From assembly GCA_018398805.1 (NCBI GenBank), contig JAGFBZ010000855.1:3038001-3102000 (forward strand): 64,000 nt of DNA. Reading direction: 5' to 3'. The notes under the pieces were generated by a model, which saw nothing but the letters and a program-made list of their open reading frames with translations, was not told where the DNA came from and did not search any database. Source of the stretch: Hirundichthys speculiger (taxonomy: Eukaryota; Chordata; Actinopteri; Beloniformes; Exocoetidae). Position numbers and translations under genes: made by a program. This document shows positions 58,470-64,000 of the stretch, piece after piece; within the stretch, counting starts at the first letter, position 1, and every line of letters begins with the position of its first letter.

Positions 58470-58575
58470 GGGTTTGCATGTTTTCCCTGGGCCTGTGTTT
58501 GCTCTCGAATGCTACAGTTTCCTCCCAAGTTCCAAAAACTCTAAATTTGAAGCTGTGATTGTGGATGGATGGATG
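58470..58575 (+). repeat. SINE/L2-type fragment
   Basis: GGGTTTGCATGTTTTCCCTG and CAGTTTCCTCCCAAGTTCC followed by GGATGGATGGATG mirror the body and tail of the SINE at 484-780, with the middle deleted. Confidence 0.55.
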
Positions 58576-58660
58576 TTTATGGCTTAAATGTTTAGATATA
58601 GTGGTTAAATTCAGCATAGAAGTACAGAGAAGAATGAAAAAAGAGAAAGGGCAGGGAGAT

Positions 58661-58677
58661 GGGGGGGGGGGGGGGGG
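58661..58677 (+). repeat. 17-bp poly-G run
   Basis: Uninterrupted run of 17 G in an AT-rich background, preceded by GGGAGAT. Possible G-quadruplex; length may be uncertain. Confidence 0.85.
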
Positions 58678-60117
58678 TAACCGGATGATCAGTTATATGC
58701 CCACAATTTCAGTTGAAATCTAAGATCTTGTTTCCTGTGGTTTCCCTTTTCAAAGACAAGGTCACAATTTATTATTTATCTTGTGAAGGAAATGTATGCC
58801 TTTAGTCCCTATTGCTGCCTTCGTAATTGCCTCACCACCTTAAAACATACAGGCAGGGCAATTTCCTATTCATTGTTTAATTGGATGTACTCCCCTCTGT
58901 CTTTAAAATAAGCAGCTCAGCGCAGAGACATGCTGTCAACATTGTACTGAGTCACAACGATTAAAGCAAGGTCTCCCCAGTTCATAAGTGCCTCTTCATG
59001 CTGCTGCAGTCCTCCTGCCTCAGTTTGCTGCACAGTATGTTGCTACGCAGAGACAGACTAGCGAACGGCATCCTGACTCTTTCACTTGTGTGATTACAGT
59101 AGGTGCTGCTTTATTCAAACAACCTAAACTGGTTATTTATGTGGTATGAAGAGCAAAAAATGAGAACAGATAAAGAATTAGATTTGTCTGAGGAGTTTAG
59201 ACAAAATCACAATGATCTAAGCTTTTAAGGTAGATGCAAAAAAAAATTCACAAGCAAATCCTTTTAGAGTGACTGCAAACTCTATGGAAAAGTAGGAACC
59301 ATTTTCTAAGCATTGTTTCGTGCTTCTTTACATGCCATTGTTTTAACTTTCTACAAAGGAAAGTAGGTCAACCTTTTTCTGGCCATTTGGTAATTAACTC
59401 TCTAATGAATGTATTGCATTTCTGCCGCCAAATGCAGTGAAACCTCTGAGGATTCATTTGAGACTATGTTCTTAGTTACTGTTAATGTGGCAGGTTGCCA
59501 ACAGGATTTTAATGGTTGACAAGCTCAAGTATCTCAGTTTATAATTAGAGTGGTTAATGTTGTTAATACAGTTTCCATGTATTACAAGCAGGTATATGTG
59601 TGTATACAAATTAGAAAACTGTATCCAATTAATGAACAATAATTTTTGGATTGTGAAGACTCATACATGCATTTGATTAAAACCCTAGTATTTGTAGCAT
59701 CTATAAACCCAATCACCTTTTTTTGGTGTCTGAAAATTTCCCAGCTCTGCAGTACGTTGTGACAACGCAGAGCCAGATCAGTAGAGGTTTATCTAGCCAC
59801 TCCATTTTCATCCCCACCAACAACTCCCATAATGCTGCATTTGCTGTACCTCGGAAGTGGGCAGCAGGAAGCTTAAACAACAATCCCAAAGGAGGCACAT
59901 CCGACAGAGTAGCAGTCAGACTGGAGTCGGCCGGCTGGCTCCACCACTCAAACCAGCTGGCAGGAACAAAGCATCAACATAGCTGAACTGTATCAGTGTG
60001 ACATTTTTACCATTTTTTTTTCATCTTTAAAAGCGTAGAAATCTCATCAACAACAACTGTTACTGTTAATTAAAATTCTATTCGTTTATTTTGCCGATGT
60101 GAGAAGCAGACACGTTA
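58678..60117. other. intergenic, no gene recognised
   Basis: No gene recognised. A GC-richer pocket at about 59735-59985 is open on both strands (61 and 87 codons) but lacks a domain; it may be the left part of the repeat noted at 60118. Confidence 0.4.
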
Positions 60118-60226
60118 GATTCTGTAGGTGAGGCTTCTCCGACTTTCAGAGTTGGAAATATGACTTCAAGGGAGCGTTTCAGTTGAAACTTCCGACTTGG
60201 GACTTGGAAAATCTGATGTCTGAGTA
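60118..60226. repeat. fish MITE end fragment (CCGACTT-type)
   Basis: Contains CCGACTTTCAGAGTTGGAAA, ATATGACTTCAAGGGAGCG and CTTCCGACTTGGGACTTGG, phrases recalled from a teleost MITE family whose ends are rich in CCGACTTGGAA. No boundary or target duplication was fixed. Confidence 0.4.
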
Positions 60227-60887
60227 AAAATGCAAACCAGTATATGTTTTTCTTTTCTTACTTTCTATGTTACACACCTCACAACCAGTAAACTGTCATA
60301 TTTAGTTGTACTTACACTGTCACTTCTCCCGCCTGAATAAACTGCCAATCAATCAGTGGAAACACTGGAGTTTTAGAGAGTGCTGTGATTCACTCACATA
60401 TGCAATAATTAATTTTTGAAAATAATCAATCAATGCATTGTGTTGAAGTCTTTTTAATTAATTTTTGTGGGTGAATGTTAATGGTCATAAATAATCTTTT
60501 ACCTAATGATGAATCTTATTAAAACAAAGAGGTGATTTAGTAAGAACATTTTCTTAAATGCTGGTTCTGTTATCATTGTAATACCATCATAGAGCTGTCT
60601 GATTTAAAAATCCATCGAGTTTATTTACTGCTCTCTCTCTTTATTAGGATAGAGTGATAAAGCAGAACTTTGGAAATCATTTTGATGGAGTCTCCTTTAG
60701 CTGTAAAGCAAGGTAAAATTGTTACAATGGTTAAGTAAAGAACAATTGACCTTTCGGTAAGCACCGCCCCCTCCCTAGTTACTGTTGCTAGGTCGGACAA
60801 ACTTGCTGCTCTTGCGTTAAGGACTGTGTTAATTCGCTATATTTCCGATGTGTATCATTAGTGTTAATATTATACTATAATAACGCC

Positions 60888-61030
60888 ATGGTGAAATATT
60901 GCTGCTGGGGACCTTCAACAGTGATTCGAGGTGTCCAGAATGTTTGGAGGGGACATTTGTTTCGGCTTGGGAAAGGGAATAAAAAAATGTCCCCTCCAAA
61001 CGTTCTGGACACCTCGAGTTACTGTTGCAG
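60888..61030. pseudogene. THAP-domain fold-back remnant
   Basis: On the + strand an ATG at 60888 begins MVKYCCWG, the usual start of fish THAP zinc-finger proteins (C2CH DNA-binding domain). Sequence 60912-60955 continues the THAP reading (NSDSRCPE after a frameshift). Arm 60987-61030 is an inverted copy of that stretch, and on the minus strand it reads CNSNSRCPERLEGTF. The minus-strand reading then runs into the 31-bp loop, where 60960-60983 gives FIPFPKPK, a THAP hallmark. The tract is thus a THAP 5' end duplicated head to head. THAP heads occur in P-element-like and Kolobok transposases and in host THAP genes; which one this came from is unknown. Confidence 0.6.
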
Positions 61031-61036
61031 GACCCC

Positions 61037-61052
61037 CTTGGCGGTTCTAGTG
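61037..61052 (-). mobile_element. solo piggyBac-like terminal repeat beside TTAA
   Basis: CTTGGCGGTTCTAGTG followed by TTAA (61053-61056) matches the terminal repeat of the element at 11265-12655 (exact complement of its left end). The partner end was not found upstream, so this is a solo or truncated end abutting the THAP fold-back. Confidence 0.65.
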
Positions 61053-61056
61053 TTAA

Positions 61057-64000
61057 AAACCTTCTGTCATTCAAGCTTTGGTGTTGAGTTTTCTTTATAT
61101 AAGATGCATCATCACTGACTGGAGAGGAACATAGGTCATATTTTAAAAACTCAGATGAGATATATTTCATGCACAGGGTAACAAGGTTTTAGGGCTTAAA
61201 CTAAAGTTGTGTCTACATTAATGCATGTTTATCTGTGACGGGAGTTGAATTCCATTATCTAGTGCAGGTAAGCTGTCTCAACACAGATAAAACTTAGAAA
61301 ACAAAAGAAAATTAGAAAAAGAAAATAGGAGGGGGAAAAAAGCAATGGCAGTAAACACAAGGAGACAGAAAGTTCAAATAGGTGTAAAACCAGATATTCT
61401 TAATTTTTTTTTCTTCTTTCTTTTTCTTGTGGATTCGACTTCTTTCACACTTGAGGTGCCTTTATGGATGCTGGTTACATTAGCCTCGGGCTAAAAGCTG
61501 TTTCATAGAAGAAAGCCCATCAAGATGAATGACAAGTGCGGAGGCGGAAACTTGACCAGGTGATGAGGAGGAGGCCAAGACTGACGGTAAATTTTCCACC
61601 TCAAAGTGAAAACTGGAAAATTGTTGCTACATATAAGTTGTAAATCACTGACACAGAAAAAAATAAAGAAAACTCTCCTTGTTTGCCGGAGCCTCAAAAT
61701 AGAACAGGGAGCAGTGTCTGATATTCTTTTTGTTCTGCAAATGCTTTACAGGCATATCTTCTACTCTTACTAAGTGTATCGAAACCAACTAGTGATTTAA
61801 ATCATTCAAGTTAATGAATCATTTTTACTCACAGTCGATGCATATTAAGAGCACTTGACACGGTGAAAAAAACTTGAAGAAAAAGCTAAAAATTCAGACT
61901 CTAATTCAACTCCACATATGTTTTAAAGCACATCTCTCAAGAGACAAGTTATTTGAAGAAAAGGCCAGTTGGTTGCTCTTTTTATTTTCTTTTTCTTTTT
62001 TCTTTCTTTTCAGATCAATATGCTTGCACCATATTCTGTTAGACTTGCTATTGATCCATCACCACCTCCCCCTGTTGTTCTCCTCAGCTTGTTGCTTTTG
62101 CTGAGAGCTGAGAAAACTCACATTTGTGTTCACTTCAAGGACACCTGTTCTACTATATGAAAGTCACATCTACAACACAAACAGCATTGTAAATGCGGTG
62201 AGGCCTGTGCTTTCCTATGATATGCACATGCAGGTTTCAGCTGGCAGAGTTATTTGTGCTGTTTTACGGTGTTGGGTTGTAGATATTGGTTTTTTTTTTT
62301 TGTTGTTGTTTTTTTTGAAAGTCAGCCAGTACAGGCAGCCAGCTGAGAGTTGTTTCATTACAATCATGCTGTATTCACAGCGAAACATTTGTCTTCTCAA
62401 AGAAAGGAGACCTCGACGCGTCCTTAACTTCTAGCTCTTTGTAACATCACTTGAACTTGATGAAACCTTCTGTAGCCTTCTCCCTCTTTGCACTTGCTAA
62501 AACCAGCAAGGTTCCTTGGAATGCTGACCTCCAGATGTTGATAACTGCAGGGGAGCAATGATAAATTATTTCCAGTGTGAGACATAAACTTGTTTATATC
62601 CGTCAGGCTGCTCGTGCTGCTTGGGGACAAGACAGCAATGCATGTGAGAGTTTATGCATTGTAGCTGTGGGATATTGGGGTCACTGTGCAATTTAGTGGA
62701 ACACTACTTGGAGCTGAGGGGGGGAAAAAAAGAGGAAAAGAAAATGAAGCAGCAAGTGCTGCCTTAGCATTTTCCTTTTGCCAGGATTTACATTTTTTGT
62801 CACAACAGGAGATGACAGGATGTGGACAAAACAGACCATTGTTTGGTTGACGGATTCACCGGAGACAAGAACAAGACCGAGCCCTGACACATTTACAATA
62901 AAGTCGAATAAATACACACAATGTCACAGAATGCTGTGTCTGCAAAGAGACTCTGTGCTGCTCACTTATTGTTTCTCACTGCACTTTTGCAATGTTGAGC
63001 AATTAAAAAGCCATCATCTGACTCTCATCTAATTACCTGCAGTGGCGTATAACCTTGTTGCTGGTATTAAATAAAGTACATGTTTATAAAATGATGTGAA
63101 TGGAGCGAAAGCTAATTCTCAATATGCTGAATGCCTGGATGAGAGCGCAGGATCAGAACATGTGCTGCTCTTTATTACAATGCAGCTGTTATTGTGAAAC
63201 AAAGTCATGATTGAACAAAGGGAAATGAACATGTTTAACAGCTGTATATTTAAGGGATTTATTTTTTCACCTTGCAAAAAAGATATTGCTGGACAAAAAT
63301 GCTGGAATGACTATCTTAGGTCAGATGAATAAAGTCATTTGTTGTTGTAATAATACTTTACAATTTCAAAAAATTATAAAATTCTCAATTAAACATATAT
63401 TCTATTTTCCTGAGAGTCTTTGGAGTCACATTTGGTCATTTACCTCCAAGCTGACTGAAATAACTAAAATATGAAAAGTCAGAAGACGTTTTAGTAATTA
63501 GTTTTGATCAAGAAAAATAAAAAGGCAACTGAGCCTAAATGATCTCCCACAGAAGAATGAGTGGAGTTAATGTATTTGTTTTAATGAGAAATGCCTATTA
63601 CAGTTACATGACTAATGTTCAGATCTGCAGTTCACATTTTTATGTTACCCCCTTATAAAACCCCAGTGGTGTTACAGGGGCAACAGAATCAGTTCATTTC
63701 CACTGAATAACAAACTCAGATGCTTACCCAGTGTTCTAATTAAAACCCCTGGTCATTAATCTATCTAACTGATACAATGGATCCCAGTCTAATTTTGTCC
63801 CAAATGTACTTCTTCCAGTCCTCTGCTTTATTAGTCTCTGCTGAGCAGAACGGCTCTGTGCCAGAGACGGGATGATGCAGTCACTTCTCATCACACAATC
63901 TCTCAGGCACCAATGTAAACATAAGTGCACTTACATAACACAAAAACAGACACAAAGAAATGACAAAATATGACTCGATCTTAATTGTCATAAGTCATAT
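61057..64000. other. intergenic, no gene recognised
   Basis: AT-rich sequence with T runs (about 61981-62010, 62288-62316) and no recognisable exon, repeat boundary or RNA gene. Short open frames lack domains. Confidence 0.4.

Overview
This window reads as a ray-finned (teleost) fish chromosome segment: AT-rich, almost gene-free, and crowded with repeat families typical of teleosts (Tc1-like, hAT-type and piggyBac-type DNA elements, RTE/Rex3-like and L2-like LINEs, tRNA-derived SINEs with GATG-type tails). One real gene is supported: the 3' end of neurexin-1 (nrxn1) on the + strand. Its two visible coding exons are 21227-21305 (or -21314 with a second donor) and 35598-35905. They encode the juxtamembrane stalk, the single transmembrane helix and the cytoplasmic tail ending in the PDZ ligand EYYV. 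The two donors, 9 bp apart, reproduce the neurexin SS5 choice (tail of stalk with or without a Gly-Gly-Leu insert). Whether this is nrxn1a or nrxn1b cannot be decided here.

Layout. 1-21226 is inferred nrxn1 intron. It holds a SINE, two inverted copies of an unclassified 1.1-1.3 kb DNA transposon with palindromic centres (1335-2418 and 4976-6312), a Tc1-like element split by the second copy, a hAT-like element carrying a TTAA-flanked piggyBac-like insertion (10842-12920), a non-LTR reverse-transcriptase remnant and a short hAT MITE with a clear 8-bp target duplication. 21315-35597 is the last intron (about 14.3 kb). It holds two same-strand Tc1-like copies, a BED-finger hAT remnant and a palindromic TA/TG microsatellite 0.4 kb before the last exon. 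35906 to about 36.9 kb is 3' UTR.

Downstream of nrxn1 (about 37-64 kb) no gene was recognised. The region is a stack of nested mobile elements: a MITE with a 195-bp tandem duplication inside a LINE-type tail (38.4-39.6 kb), an old MITE (39891-40737), a hAT element carrying a piggyBac-like element carrying a 36-G run and a fold-back array (43326-44415), an internally deleted Rex3/RTE-like LINE with its own insertion (48215-49353), a 1.59-kb TG...CA-bounded GC-rich element holding a 97-bp higher-order minisatellite (54758-56348), and a THAP-domain fold-back (60888-61030).

The most rewarding items are the intact SS5 donor pair, the 97-bp higher-order repeat whose minus strand is stop-free in all frames, the THAP fold-back, and the nested insertions whose target duplications can be read directly. 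No CRISPR array, rRNA, functional tRNA gene or intact transposase was found. Most short open frames are chance or transposon debris. Repeat family names rest on recollection of fish repeats and were not checked against a library.
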